Shown: positions 1 to 9,778 of the stretch, in pieces
Layout of the letters: the number at the start of each line of letters is the position of its first letter
Numbering within the stretch: position 1 is the first letter of the stretch
Position numbers and translations under genes: made by a program
Assembly (NCBI RefSeq): GCF_000422505.1
Contig: NZ_KE383864.1
Coordinates: forward strand, 1,145,349-1,209,348
DNA from: Paenibacillus pinihumi DSM 23905 = JCM 16419
GTDB lineage: Bacteria > Bacillota > Bacilli > Paenibacillales > Paenibacillaceae
Direction: 5' to 3'
Length of the DNA stretch: 64,000 nt
The notes under the pieces: model-generated
Told to the model about the DNA's origin: nothing
Seen by the model: only the letters and a program-made list of their open reading frames with translations
Databases searched by the model: none

Positions 1-25
1 CCCCGCCTGTCACGAATGCTTTCAT
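1..25 (-). CDS. Start of an NAD-dependent epimerase/SDR-like gene (partial)
   Basis: Only the first eight codons lie in the window, reading M-K-A-F-V-T-G-G. This is the usual opening of the Rossmann fold of NAD-dependent epimerases and dehydratases (MKxxVTGGxGxxG). The ATG at 25 is preceded by GGGGAG about 8 nt upstream, a good ribosome site, so a real gene start is likely. The rest lies to the left of the window. The family call is an inference from eight residues. Confidence 0.5.
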
Positions 26-238
26 GGCGACTCTCCCCTATGGTTTTTTATATCCTATGTCAGATGGGAGACTTTGGAGTAAGATATTCGCCTGAAATGA
101 AAGATAAATAGGTAGACAACGAGTTCTTCTAATTGGAGGATTCATATATTAATAGCAGCAGAACCTTTTCTTCACGCTAAATTGTGGCCAAAAACCGCTC
201 ACTTCCGTCGTAAAAAGACATATAAGGAGGCAGCATGA

Positions 239-583
239 ATGTCTGTCTATCGCATTTCATCCAATGTGAATCATTTGATTTCGAGCCCTCATGTTCAAAG
301 CTTTGATCTGAGTGTTCATAACAGGGGGACCCGCAGCTTTGAATCACTGCTTGAGGTAACGGGGCCAAGCGGCATTTTCTACATGTCGCTGTGCAGCCTC
401 GCTCCGTATTCTGGGGAGGGAGCCACCCATGTTTTTCGGGATGTCGCCACCTGGTATACCCCTTTTGATTTGAAGCTGGTTACGAACATCCACAATACGG
501 ATTCAGTAGCACTCGACCTGGAGATTAAAAATTGGGGCGGTGTTGTAGCCAGGTTTTCACATCTCGAATTTGAAGTCAGTTGA
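239..583 (+). CDS. Small hypothetical protein, 114 aa
   Basis: I do not recognise a family. The ATG at 239 has AAGGAGG at 224-230, 8 nt away; another ATG at 235 opens a different, short frame and is rejected. The protein has no signal peptide or membrane segment. It alternates short hydrophobic and polar stretches (for example LEVTGPSGIFYMSLCSL and VALDLEIKNWGGVVARF), which looks like an all-beta domain. It is followed after about 120 nt by a second small gene on the same strand. Real-gene status rests on the ribosome site and an uninterrupted frame; function is unknown. Confidence 0.6.
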   Translation: MSVYRISSNVNHLISSPHVQSFDLSVHNRGTRSFESLLEVTGPSGIFYMSLCSLAPYSGEGATHVFRDVATWYTPFDLKLVTNIHNTDSVALDLEIKNWGGVVARFSHLEFEVS

Positions 584-706
584 GAGCAGCTCAACTGAAA
601 GGCAGATTTTGCGGCATGAATTTGAAGGTTGACCTGCGGTAAAACTATTAATTCATTATATGTATCAGGCTGCTCTCAGCCTGGTCTTGTAAAAGGAGGC
701 GTTCGT

Positions 707-880
707 TTGAGTTTTCCAGTGACGGGAGATTTGTATAACCGGATTTTTCAGCAGCAAATTTCCAACCCTGAAGTTCAGGTCGATTATGAAGTCTGGACAC
801 GGATCAATACCTTGCTGCCTGCCCATTATTCCCTGCCGGACAATAAAGTCATTCCGGTCATATCCCACATACCTAAATAA
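707..880 (+). CDS. Very small hypothetical protein, 57 aa, TTG start
   Basis: The frame stays open from a TTG at 629, but that codon has only a weak, too-close GAAGG before it. The TTG at 707 has AAAGGAGG just upstream at 692-699 and is the better start, giving 57 residues. The product is soluble, starts SFPVTGDLYNRIF and contains a V-D-Y-E-V-W stretch. I do not recognise the family. It probably belongs with the gene at 239-583. A 14-bp imperfect inverted repeat lies 50 nt downstream. Confidence 0.5.
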   Translation: MSFPVTGDLYNRIFQQQISNPEVQVDYEVWTRINTLLPAHYSLPDNKVIPVISHIPK

Positions 881-932
881 AACCAGGACAGTTGTAAAGG
901 TTCACGGCACTGCTGTCCATTTCGCCGGGAAG

Positions 933-969
933 AAGCCTCCGCCAATTCAAGATCATTGGCAGGAGGCTT
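933..969. other. Imperfect inverted repeat downstream of the small genes
   Basis: AAGCCTCCGCCAAT at 933-946 pairs with ATTGGCAGGAGGCTT at 955-969, with one bulged base and an 8-nt loop. No run of T follows on either strand, so it is not a standard intrinsic terminator. It may be a weak terminator or an RNA-stabilising hairpin. Confidence 0.4.
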
Positions 970-1146
970 ACCTGGTATCAGACTTATGGCCGCCCGTTAT
1001 ATTTTCGAAACATACATAGAAGCAAAAACTGAACTTTTCACTTAACTCGAACGTCCAATTAGGACAAATGGAGCTGGTGCATCGTAATAAAAAACTACCA
1101 GCCTGGAAATAGTGGAGATAGTGCAAAAAAAAGGAGGCGCTTCATA

Positions 1147-2415
1147 ATGCGCAAAAGACTGTCACTGCTCATGGTCCTGCTCGGCATCGCCACCTTGCTT
1201 GCGAGCTGCGGTACAGCAAATCAAGGCGCTGGCAACGGGAAGCCGCCCGTGTCGGAAACGAACAAACCGCCGGTAACAACTCCGGAAAAGCCTGAGGAAG
1301 AGCCAGCTCCCCCGGCAGACCCGATCCTGGAGCAAATAAGCAAGATGACAATCGAGCAAAAAATAGGCCAAATGATGCTGGTCGGCCTGGACGGCACAGC
1401 GCTGCAGACTGAAGCACGGGAGATGGTGGAGAAAAACCATGTGGGCGGGTTTATTTTGTACAAATATAATATTACCAGCCCTTCTCAAACACTCGGTCTG
1501 CTTAATGAATTGAAGCGTGAAAATAAAGATAATTCGGTCCCGCTGTGGCTGAGCGTTGACCAGGAAGGCGGCAGGGTCAGCAGAATGCCGAAGGAGTTTG
1601 TGAAGATCCCTTCCGCCCGCGCAATTGGCGGGGTCAAGGATTCCGGGTATGCCCGTGGTATTGGAGAGGCGCTTGGCGCGGAACTGAGTGCGCTTGGCTT
1701 CAATATGAATTTCGCTCCTGTAATGGATATCGACAGCAACCCGGCCAATCCGGTAATTGGCGACCGCTCTTACGGACGCAAGCCCGAGCAGGTCATCGAT
1801 AACGGGATTGCTGTTATGAAGGGATTGCAAGCCCGTGATGTCGCAGCAGTAGTGAAGCACTTCCCGGGACACGGCGATACTTCGGTCGATTCCCATCTGG
1901 ATCTGCCTGTCGTAAGCAAATCGCTGAAGGAGCTGGAGAGCTTTGAGCTGCTGCCGTTTGCTGAAGCTGTAAAGGAAGGGACAGATGCGGTCATGGTTGC
2001 CCATCTGCTCATTCCGGCGCTGGACAAGGATTATCCCGCTTCCATATCCAAAAACATCATTGGCGGATTACTGCGGGAAAAGCTGGGGTATGACGGCGTC
2101 GTCATTACCGATGATATGATGATGGGAGGCATTACAAAGCATTATGGGCTGACCGAAGCTGCTGTGCGTTCCGTTCAGGCAGGCAGCGATATTCTGCTGG
2201 TTGGCCACGATTATAAGCAGCAGACTGCTGTGATTCAGGCACTGATCAAGAATGTAGCGGATGGAAAGCTGACGGAAGACCGAATCGATGAGAGTGTCTA
2301 CCGGATTTTGAAGCTCAAGAGCAAGTACCGTCTCGAGGACAAGCAGCTGGACAGTGTAGATGTGAAATCGGTGAACAAAGAGATTCAGGCCGCATTGAAT
2401 GCAGGAAAGAAATAA
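1147..2415 (+). CDS. nagZ: Secreted lipoprotein beta-N-acetylhexosaminidase, GH3 (NagZ type)
   Basis: Removes N-acetylglucosamine from muropeptides or other glycans outside the cell, in peptidoglycan recycling. Residues 1-21 form a lipoprotein signal ending in LLASC, with Cys21 as the lipidated residue. A Pro/Glu-rich linker (about 25-60) follows, then one GH3 TIM-barrel domain. The NagZ motif KHFPGHGDTSVDSH lies at 237-250 and supplies the His-Asp general acid pair; TDDMMM at 321-326 supplies the nucleophile Asp322. At 422 aa it has no C-terminal domain like that of the longer (642 aa) B. subtilis NagZ (YbbD), so it is the short form. AAGGAGG precedes the ATG. It is a single gene with its own terminator. 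Confidence 0.88.
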   Translation: MRKRLSLLMVLLGIATLLASCGTANQGAGNGKPPVSETNKPPVTTPEKPEEEPAPPADPILEQISKMTIEQKIGQMMLVGLDGTALQTEAREMVEKNHVGGFILYKYNITSPSQTLGLLNELKRENKDNSVPLWLSVDQEGGRVSRMPKEFVKIPSARAIGGVKDSGYARGIGEALGAELSALGFNMNFAPVMDIDSNPANPVIGDRSYGRKPEQVIDNGIAVMKGLQARDVAAVVKHFPGHGDTSVDSHLDLPVVSKSLKELESFELLPFAEAVKEGTDAVMVAHLLIPALDKDYPASISKNIIGGLLREKLGYDGVVITDDMMMGGITKHYGLTEAAVRSVQAGSDILLVGHDYKQQTAVIQALIKNVADGKLTEDRIDESVYRILKLKSKYRLEDKQLDSVDVKSVNKEIQAALNAGKK

Positions 2416-2462
2416 GATAATGCTAACGCCCAAAGGCTCATGCTGCTTACTGGCCTTTGACA

Positions 2463-2510
2463 ATAAAAAAACGTTGCCTTCTCATTTATTGAGAAGGCAA
2501 CGTTTTTTGT
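2463..2510. terminator. Bidirectional intrinsic terminator between nagZ and the GH38 gene
   Basis: The arms AACGTTGCCTTCTC and GAGAAGGCAACGTT are perfectly complementary around a 7-nt loop. A run of A lies on the left and a run of T on the right. It fits termination of the plus-strand nagZ gene and of the convergent minus-strand mannosidase operon. Confidence 0.9.
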
Positions 2511-2567
2511 TTCATCGGCATCATTTGGAGGTGATCCGCCAGCTGTGTAGAGACAAGCTGCGGGAGA

Positions 2568-5309
2568 TTAGATCCGGCTTACACCAAGTGTTACAATCTC
2601 ACACGGACCAACCGGAAGCTGGCAGACAGACTGTACGCTTTTTGCCAGCGCTTCGCCTTTATCCTCCAGCACATTGCTGCGGTATGCCAAGCCAAGCACA
2701 GGCGCGGCAGAACCGGCAGCAAGCTTAAGCCCGGTTTGTTCCGGTTTCATGTTATACCAGCGAAGCAGGAAGTCCCCGGATTGCTCGTTCACCTTCAATG
2801 AGGAGAAAGCAACCGAATCGCCCGACCAGTCGAAGAGAGCGCCAGCCGGAGCAAGCGTGCCTTCGTGCACAGCCGTCTGGCTCGCTGTCCATGGCACCTG
2901 GAACTGATAAGCCGCAGCATAAGCGCCGGACGCAGCCCCGTCTCCGTTATGCGGCAAAATCATCAGGCTGAAGCTATGCTCGCCCAGACATTGCGCCTCC
3001 GGTGTCGGGAATACGCCCCAGTCGCCCAGTTCGGCTACAGCGCGAAGCAGGGTAACGGCAATTGTATTGCGTCCGTCGCGCAGCACCTCGTATTCGTTCA
3101 GACCAAGATTGGCAACTGTCAGACCCGCCTGGTCGCTGCTGACATCAACGAATGCCTGCTGATGCTGGGCATTGCTCGGATTGATCCATTCTGCTGCAGG
3201 CTCATTGTCGCGCTCGGCGATTTCAAAGATGGAATCGGCGTGGTGAACAGATGCCACAAGGTCAGTCGGGAACAGAACACGGACACGGTGGTCCTTGGCC
3301 TGGTTATTGAAGGTGGATTTCCATTCAATGCCCTGGCCTTCACGAGTCAAGGCAATTACCGTACGGATCTTCAACGGAACCATCTCAGCTCTCCGCTGTG
3401 CTTTGCGCTCAGGGAAGTAAACCGCTTCACGCTTCTCCACTTCGAACAGCTCGTCCGCAGAAGCAGGGATTTCCCACTCATGAACAATTTCAATCGCCGC
3501 GCGGTAAGGGCTGTCCTCCTGAATGCGAATGCTCGCATTCAGTCCTTTCGTCGTCAACGCCTGTTCGCCATTTGGCTGCTTGTACATGTACTCGTTGCCG
3601 ATATCGCCTGTATTCTCATAGACGCCGAGATCACGGTATACTTGGCCTGTACGCTTGTCAGTCAGGCTGAAGGAGCCGTCTTCGGCAACCTCCACGCGAA
3701 GATAGTCATTCTCCAACGCTTGTTGCCCTGCAACCATGGAAGTCTGCGACTGTCCGCTTACATTCGCATTGCGGACCCATGCGAAAGCTGCCAGTCCAAT
3801 TGCCGGCACCTGCTTCGCCTCAAAGGTCAGGCGCACTTTGCGGCTCATGTACGGCTGGCGGAACTTGTCATCCGGCAGCTCATAGCCGAATTGCAATCCC
3901 AGATCGGCAACCGTATGCGCAATAACAGCACCCTCATGGTCTACAAGCGTCCGTCCGGTTACATCGACGGCATACATCCGTTTGTTCATTTCATCAAGCG
4001 GCACGCCTTCACGGAAGTAAATACGCGCAACATCGATTTCAACCTCAACGATTCCGCTGCGTGTCCATCCTGTCGTATTGTATACGACAACCGGCAGCGC
4101 ATCCTCGCCATACTTTGCGAAGACTGTCGTATCTACAGCTTCTGCGATAACTGCCTTGCTCTCATCAATAATCGCCTCTGCTACGTGACGGCTCTTGTCA
4201 AAGCGGGTGACCATCTCACGGTGTACTTCATCAACACTGCAGCCGCAAATACTGTCATGCGGATGGTTCTGCATGAGCGTTTTCCACGCATACGTAAACA
4301 GATGATGCGGATATTCGTGTCCGAGCGAGTAGGCAAAGGCTGCAAGCGGCTCAGCGACCTTCTCCAGCATTGCCTGTCCAAGCTGGTTCATCTGCTTCAG
4401 ATATACGCGGGCCGAAGCCGTATTCACAAGCGTTGACCAGCCGTCTGTCCGCTGGCTGCGCAGCTCGCCCTTGACGACAGACAGGTCTTGGATAAGCGAC
4501 TTATTCACTGCCGCCAGATAATCCTCAAAGTTGGAGTGGATAAACTCCGTATCCGGATACAGCTTGCGGGCCATTTCGATAGCAGCAGGCAAATCCTGCT
4601 GGATCGGCTGATGGTCGCAGCCGTTCATGAACAGCAGCTGTCCGGTTGCTGCATATTTCTGTGCTTCCGCCAGCTTGCGCTCCCAGTATTCCGCCGCTTC
4701 TGCTTCATCAGTCGGCACTTCATTGCCGTTGCTGTACCAGTTGGCGAACAAAATGCCCAATACCTGCGAGCCGTCCGGCCCTTCCCAGATCAGCTCGGAG
4801 AAGGAGGATTCGTAAGCGGAATCGGCAACTGTATTATTGAAGCCGGTCGGCTTCACGCCTCTGCCGAACACCGCGTTGTCAATGCCGGCCTGGCGCATAA
4901 TTTGCGGAGCCTGGCCGATATTGCCGAACGTATCCGGGAAATAGCCGACTTTGGCAATCGTGCCATAACGGCTGGCATCCTGATGCCCGATTTGCAAGTT
5001 GCGGATATTCGCTTCACTGCTTGTCAGGAATGCATCCTGCAAAATATACCATGGCCCGATTGCGATCCGGCCTTCCTTGATGTAATGCTCCAGACGCTCC
5101 CGGTTCTCAGGGCGGACCTGCAAATAATCTTCCAGAATGATCGTTTGTCCGTCCATGTAATAGCTCTTGAAGTCCGGATCCGTATCCAGCTTGTACAGCA
5201 GTGTATCCACCAGCTTTACAAGCAATACATGATGCTTCTCATATGGCAAATACCATTCCCGGTCCCAGTGGGTATGGGAGATGATATGGGCTGTTCTTTT
5301 TTGGGTCAT
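2568..5309 (-). CDS. Alpha-mannosidase, glycoside hydrolase family 38
   Basis: A zinc-dependent retaining alpha-mannosidase that trims alpha-linked mannose, probably in the cytoplasm since there is no signal peptide. The family's metal motif appears as SHTHWDREWY at residues 11-20 (His14 and Asp16), the nucleophile as GYFPDTFG with Asp126, and the remaining zinc ligands as HPHDSICG (His351, Asp352). At 913 aa it has the usual length of bacterial GH38 enzymes such as MngB and contains the middle helical and C-terminal beta domains. It is the last gene of the operon, 24 nt after the 1042-aa glycosidase, and ends at a strong terminator. Exact linkage preference cannot be read from sequence. Confidence 0.92.
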   Translation of the reverse strand: MTQKRTAHIISHTHWDREWYLPYEKHHVLLVKLVDTLLYKLDTDPDFKSYYMDGQTIILEDYLQVRPENRERLEHYIKEGRIAIGPWYILQDAFLTSSEANIRNLQIGHQDASRYGTIAKVGYFPDTFGNIGQAPQIMRQAGIDNAVFGRGVKPTGFNNTVADSAYESSFSELIWEGPDGSQVLGILFANWYSNGNEVPTDEAEAAEYWERKLAEAQKYAATGQLLFMNGCDHQPIQQDLPAAIEMARKLYPDTEFIHSNFEDYLAAVNKSLIQDLSVVKGELRSQRTDGWSTLVNTASARVYLKQMNQLGQAMLEKVAEPLAAFAYSLGHEYPHHLFTYAWKTLMQNHPHDSICGCSVDEVHREMVTRFDKSRHVAEAIIDESKAVIAEAVDTTVFAKYGEDALPVVVYNTTGWTRSGIVEVEIDVARIYFREGVPLDEMNKRMYAVDVTGRTLVDHEGAVIAHTVADLGLQFGYELPDDKFRQPYMSRKVRLTFEAKQVPAIGLAAFAWVRNANVSGQSQTSMVAGQQALENDYLRVEVAEDGSFSLTDKRTGQVYRDLGVYENTGDIGNEYMYKQPNGEQALTTKGLNASIRIQEDSPYRAAIEIVHEWEIPASADELFEVEKREAVYFPERKAQRRAEMVPLKIRTVIALTREGQGIEWKSTFNNQAKDHRVRVLFPTDLVASVHHADSIFEIAERDNEPAAEWINPSNAQHQQAFVDVSSDQAGLTVANLGLNEYEVLRDGRNTIAVTLLRAVAELGDWGVFPTPEAQCLGEHSFSLMILPHNGDGAASGAYAAAYQFQVPWTASQTAVHEGTLAPAGALFDWSGDSVAFSSLKVNEQSGDFLLRWYNMKPEQTGLKLAAGSAAPVLGLAYRSNVLEDKGEALAKSVQSVCQLPVGPCEIVTLGVSRI

Positions 5310-5333
5310 TGCTTGAACACCTCTTTATGTTAA

Positions 5334-8300
5334 TCAGTTCGCGGGTACTGCCTTGATTTCCACCTGACCGGGACGGTACACCGACAATATCCGGCCTTGC
5401 TGATCCGCTGCAAACAGTACGGAACGCTCCTTCTCCAATACAAATGCGTATTTGACGCCGGTTACCGGGTCTTCGACCTCAATTTCTGCATCCGCACCAA
5501 ACTCAGATACAAAGGTGAAAAGCGCGCCATCTTTGAAGGTCAGCTTGCGGCCATAGATACCGTGCAGTTGTCCGCCTTGCAGCCAGTTCAGCTCAGTGCT
5601 GCAACCGGAAGAAGCGAGTGCATATTGGTAAAGCGCGGATACCGGCTCTGTGCGGTCATTCAGCTCCACAGGAAGCGGACACCACAAAATTCTTCCTTCG
5701 CCGTGCGCCAGCTCAATCAGCTGATCGGCACCTTTTGGAGTTGCGGCTGTCTGAGCTTCCTTCCAGACCTGCGCAATTCTGCGGCTGCCGAATGATACCG
5801 GGAGCAGTTGATCGCCGATGCGCAGCAACTCCTCACGGCGCACGTTTACCAGTTCTCTTGCTCCAAACAGCTCCTCATGACGGTCAACTGGACGCCAGTA
5901 TGCATCAATGCCCGTCGGACCTGTCAGCAGCAAGGTCGCTCCCGTCCGCGCCGTATAATCCAGCAGCTGATCCAATGCTGCATCATCAATGTTATGAGCG
6001 CTTGGTACGATAACAAGCTTGGCAGGCGCCTGTTCCAGTTCTTGCAGCTGGTATTCACCGACACCGCGGAACGGCTTGTTCAGCTCATAGGCCAGCACGC
6101 GCGTTGCCCGGGTTGTCGCATCGAAAGCCAGCTTGCGGTTGGAGAAATCATTGGAGTACGGGAAGACGACTACGGTGTCCTCCAGCTCACGCCCGGTGAA
6201 CAAGTCTCTGATCTCGTGAATGAAGCGTCCAAAATCATACGAAACATCCGCCTCCGGCTTCTCTGTCCCATCTGCCCGGAGCGCACCGATATGCGATTCG
6301 TTGGCGTTGTCCATGTAGAAGTTCGTATTCCAAATCCACTGGACAGCTCCCGCTCCGCCTGTTGCAAAGGCATAAGCATATTTACGCTCCAGAATGCTGC
6401 GAAGCTCTTCTTCTGAACGCTTCGCCCGGCCTTCCGGGGTCTCTACATACATAATTCCGGTCTCTTGAACGATTGTCGGCTTGTTCAGCGTCTTGGCGAA
6501 GATGCTGTCCCATACCAGCTGGTCATTAAGCCACCACGAATGGACAGTTGTATAGTCAACAGCCTCCCCGTAGAAGAACGGTGATGGACGCTGTGCGCCG
6601 AGCGCTTCGTCCTGACCGACGGTTACCATATGATCCGGGCATTCCGCCTTGATTGCCTCATACAGCTCTTTTGCCCAGCGGTTATGCATCTCCATCGAGA
6701 ATAGTGCATAGTCCAGCCAGCGTGTTCCCTTTTTGCCCTGATGCATGTCCTGCACGTCAAAGTTGATTTCCTCTGCCTCTGGCGGCAGGGCCGACTCAAA
6801 GCCAGACAGCTGCTCCGGGGTCATATTCCACAGCATTTGCAGACGCTCTATGCTCTGGTGACGTTCCTTCAGCCACGCGGAGAAAGCTGCTTTCTCGAAC
6901 GGATCACGCGCCGATCTGGGGCCGTCGGAGAAGATGCGCGGAGGATCGAACATGGACGGCTCATTAATCAAATCCCAGTCCACATGTTTGGAATCTGCAT
7001 GTCTGGAGACAATCGATGTAATGAACCGCTTCTGCGCCTCTACGCTGCGCGGATCCAAATATGGATTCTCTCCTTCCCACGTCTCCGGGGTAAAGGAAAA
7101 GAAGGTAAATGTAATTTGCAAATCATGACGCTTCGCCGTCAATAAAAACGCATCGATCGCGCGCAGCACTTCCTCAGAAGCATGGCCGTCTACTTGCATC
7201 ACATTGCGGTAAGCGGTCCAAATGCCGGTGCGAATCCAGTTGATGCCCGCATTGCGCATCTGCGCCATATCCCGGTCCCATACTGATGCATTAGGCAAAA
7301 ACAAAAATTTGCGCGCAACATCCGAGGTCATATACGTCATGCCGACAACCGGCAGCGGACGGCCATCCTTCTCGAAATAATCGCGTCCGCAGGTAACCGG
7401 ACTGCCTTCTGCCAGCAGCTCGCGATCCATTCCCCAGAAGCCCTGGCGGAGAATGCGAACCTCTCCTGTGAAGGATTCTGCCTTGCAGGTAACGGTGTAA
7501 TAGCCGCTCTCCAGTTCAAGCGGAACCGGAATCCGTACAATGCGCTGTTTGGCAGAAGCTTCAATCTTCACTTGTTCATTCCAGCGCTGATCCTGTTTGC
7601 TGTCGTGCTCGATTCCAATGGAGAAGCACCAACTCGCACCAGATTCAGTATGCTCTTGTGTAGCAGAACGCGCGAGCTGCTGAATTTGCAATGTCAGCAT
7701 GGCACGCTCGCCCGGCTCATAAGAGGCATAATTCGGTTTGATCCATAGCTCCGTTACACCTTGACCGCAAAATTGTGCCCAGCGTCCAAGTGTCTCCGCC
7801 CCATCAGCCGACCAGAAACGTTCGGACAACGGCTGATTGACAAACAGCCAGCGGCTGCCAGCGAAGCTGCCCTTCGTGTTCTCCCATAGCAAGACAGGAG
7901 CGGCAACCTGTCTGCCATCTACAGAAATTCCCTTGAGCAATGGATACAGGTGAGCATCCATTGGTCCGGCTGACCCCATCTGATGCGGCAGATCACTGCT
8001 CTTGGTTACATGCGGAACCATATTCCATGTATCCGATACGTCGAACATTGCTTCCTTGCCCTGCAGCAGCGGAATGTCCGCATTCGCAGACAATGTACGA
8101 ATCGGCGCTGAATTTACAGGCAGCATCTCATGAATCCGAAGCTCGCGATGGTAGGCAGTCTGCTCGCTTTCCGCGATCCATGCCCCCGCCCCATTACGGA
8201 CAACAGGACGCTTGAACGGGGAGGCACCAACGCTTATCAGGCCGCCACCACGTTTCAAAAAGCCGATAATCTCGCTCCATGCTTCTTTCGGGAAGTACGG

Positions 8301-8462
8301 CGCGTGCAGATTGACGAAGCTGCCGCCTTGTGCGGAGCGCAGCGCTGCTGCAAGGTCCCCTGCATCGACCACTTTCCCTTGACGGGAAAGCTGATCTTCT
8401 GCTTCAGAGCTTAAGCATGACTGCTGCGGAAACGATGCGTCGTAGAAAATAATGTTGCTCAT
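5334..8462 (-). CDS. Large clan GH-A glycosidase (GH5/GH42-like), specificity unknown
   Basis: A 1042-aa cytoplasmic protein with a glutamine-amidotransferase-like N-terminal region (about 1-240), a beta domain (about 240-345) and a catalytic (beta/alpha)8 barrel (about 355-720). The barrel shows the two clan GH-A glutamates: Glu501 in DWDLINEPS as acid/base and Glu667 in TIVQETG as nucleophile. A second flavodoxin-like region with a beta tail follows. The layout resembles GH42 beta-galactosidases, but the barrel reads more like GH5. Its ATG overlaps the GH125 stop by 4 nt (ATGA), so the two are translationally coupled. In this context a beta-mannosidase acting on the core of high-mannose glycans is a reasonable guess, not shown. 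Confidence 0.7.
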   Translation of the reverse strand: MSNIIFYDASFPQQSCLSSEAEDQLSRQGKVVDAGDLAAALRSAQGGSFVNLHAPYFPKEAWSEIIGFLKRGGGLISVGASPFKRPVVRNGAGAWIAESEQTAYHRELRIHEMLPVNSAPIRTLSANADIPLLQGKEAMFDVSDTWNMVPHVTKSSDLPHQMGSAGPMDAHLYPLLKGISVDGRQVAAPVLLWENTKGSFAGSRWLFVNQPLSERFWSADGAETLGRWAQFCGQGVTELWIKPNYASYEPGERAMLTLQIQQLARSATQEHTESGASWCFSIGIEHDSKQDQRWNEQVKIEASAKQRIVRIPVPLELESGYYTVTCKAESFTGEVRILRQGFWGMDRELLAEGSPVTCGRDYFEKDGRPLPVVGMTYMTSDVARKFLFLPNASVWDRDMAQMRNAGINWIRTGIWTAYRNVMQVDGHASEEVLRAIDAFLLTAKRHDLQITFTFFSFTPETWEGENPYLDPRSVEAQKRFITSIVSRHADSKHVDWDLINEPSMFDPPRIFSDGPRSARDPFEKAAFSAWLKERHQSIERLQMLWNMTPEQLSGFESALPPEAEEINFDVQDMHQGKKGTRWLDYALFSMEMHNRWAKELYEAIKAECPDHMVTVGQDEALGAQRPSPFFYGEAVDYTTVHSWWLNDQLVWDSIFAKTLNKPTIVQETGIMYVETPEGRAKRSEEELRSILERKYAYAFATGGAGAVQWIWNTNFYMDNANESHIGALRADGTEKPEADVSYDFGRFIHEIRDLFTGRELEDTVVVFPYSNDFSNRKLAFDATTRATRVLAYELNKPFRGVGEYQLQELEQAPAKLVIVPSAHNIDDAALDQLLDYTARTGATLLLTGPTGIDAYWRPVDRHEELFGARELVNVRREELLRIGDQLLPVSFGSRRIAQVWKEAQTAATPKGADQLIELAHGEGRILWCPLPVELNDRTEPVSALYQYALASSGCSTELNWLQGGQLHGIYGRKLTFKDGALFTFVSEFGADAEIEVEDPVTGVKYAFVLEKERSVLFAADQQGRILSVYRPGQVEIKAVPAN

Positions 8463-9778
8463 AAAATCTCTTCCTTCATCGCCTTATACACAAGCTGGGA
8501 GAACAGGCTGTTCGACCATGCAAACCATTTGCGCGTAAAGATGGTTGGATCGTCAGCATGGAAGCCTTCATGCATATAGCCGGTATCCGCATCTGTCGCT
8601 TCCAGCATGTTGATCATCGCCAGCTTCTCCTCGTTGCTGGTCGCAGTCAGACCCTGCATCGACAAAGCCATATGCCAGATGTAGTCTGGCGGAGTATGCG
8701 GGCTGCCGATACCCTTGGCCATTTTCCCTTCATAGTAGAACGGATTATGCTTGCTCAAGGCAAATTTTCTTGTGTTCTGATAGATCGGATCATCAGCAGT
8801 CGTGTAACCCAGGTAAGGAATAGACATCAGACCCGGTGTACCCGCGTCATCCATCAGACAGTAATTGCCGAAGCCGTCTGTCTCGTAAGCATAGATCGGA
8901 CCGAATTCAGGATGGCGGTAAACGCCATACAGCTGAATGCCGTGATCCACATCTTCCTCGAGCTTCTTCAGTTCTTTGACAAAGTCCATGTCACGGAATA
9001 CCCACTCGGCAATTTCACCCATTTGACGAAGCGATACCACTGCGAACATATTGTCCGGCACATTGTAATGGAAATCGCAAGCATCATCGCTGGAGCGGAA
9101 GCCGGACCAGATCATTCCGGTATAGTTCACTGGCATGCCAAGACCGCTATTGCGCAGCGAATCTGTCGGAATACCATTGTCTCTTGTGAAACGGTAAGGC
9201 GATTGCTCAAAGTGGCGCTGTTCTGTCTTCCACAGTTCAACGATACGGCGCATTGCCGCTTTGAAGCCGGAATCGAAAATATCTGTCTGTTCTGTCTCTT
9301 TCCAGTAAGCATAAGCCAATCGGATTGAGAAGCAGATGGAATCGAGCTCAAACTTGCGCTCCCATACCCATGGGGACATTTCAGTCTCATCTGTGGTATT
9401 CCAGTGCCAGTCATTTGCCGATTCATTGAATGCATTGGCATACGGGTCAATTTGAATATACATCATATGACGCTTGATCAGACCGCTGATAATACGCTGC
9501 AAATCCTTGTCATCCTTTGCAAACGGCACATAGTGGATCACCTGCTCAACGGAATCGCGCAGCCACAGCGCAGGGATATCTCCTGTAATAACGAAGGTCG
9601 TGCCGTCGTCCATCAGCTTGGTCGTGGTTTCCAGTGTGTTCGGAAAACAGTTCTTGAACAACTGCAGCAGCTTCGGACGATGCGCAAGCTTCTCCTCCGC
9701 TTCCTTCAATACATCCTGAACCGCCTTCGGCAGCGTAAGCTCAGGCATCGGAATTTTTGGTAATCTGAATTGCTCCAT
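8459..9778 (-). CDS. Exo-alpha-1,6-mannosidase, glycoside hydrolase family 125
   Basis: A metal-independent inverting enzyme (old name DUF1237) that removes non-reducing alpha-1,6-mannose from N-glycan-like oligosaccharides. The family signature WLRDS lies at residues 72-76, followed by conserved blocks with NAFNE, FELDS and WSGFRSSDDAC. The frame extends upstream to 9808, but the ATG at 9778 is chosen because AAAAGGAGT lies 9 nt before it; this gives 439 aa. It is the first of three glycosidase genes, with 188 nt between the upstream permease and its start and a 4-nt overlap with the next gene. No signal peptide, so the substrate is imported first. Confidence 0.92.
   Translation of the reverse strand: MEQFRLPKIPMPELTLPKAVQDVLKEAEEKLAHRPKLLQLFKNCFPNTLETTTKLMDDGTTFVITGDIPALWLRDSVEQVIHYVPFAKDDKDLQRIISGLIKRHMMYIQIDPYANAFNESANDWHWNTTDETEMSPWVWERKFELDSICFSIRLAYAYWKETEQTDIFDSGFKAAMRRIVELWKTEQRHFEQSPYRFTRDNGIPTDSLRNSGLGMPVNYTGMIWSGFRSSDDACDFHYNVPDNMFAVVSLRQMGEIAEWVFRDMDFVKELKKLEEDVDHGIQLYGVYRHPEFGPIYAYETDGFGNYCLMDDAGTPGLMSIPYLGYTTADDPIYQNTRKFALSKHNPFYYEGKMAKGIGSPHTPPDYIWHMALSMQGLTATSNEEKLAMINMLEATDADTGYMHEGFHADDPTIFTRKWFAWSNSLFSQLVYKAMKEEIL

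Noticed and set aside
2865-4436. A 523-codon open frame on the plus strand inside the GH38 gene
   Set aside because: Shadow of the mannosidase; composition is implausible (many Cys, Arg, His) and no domain is visible.
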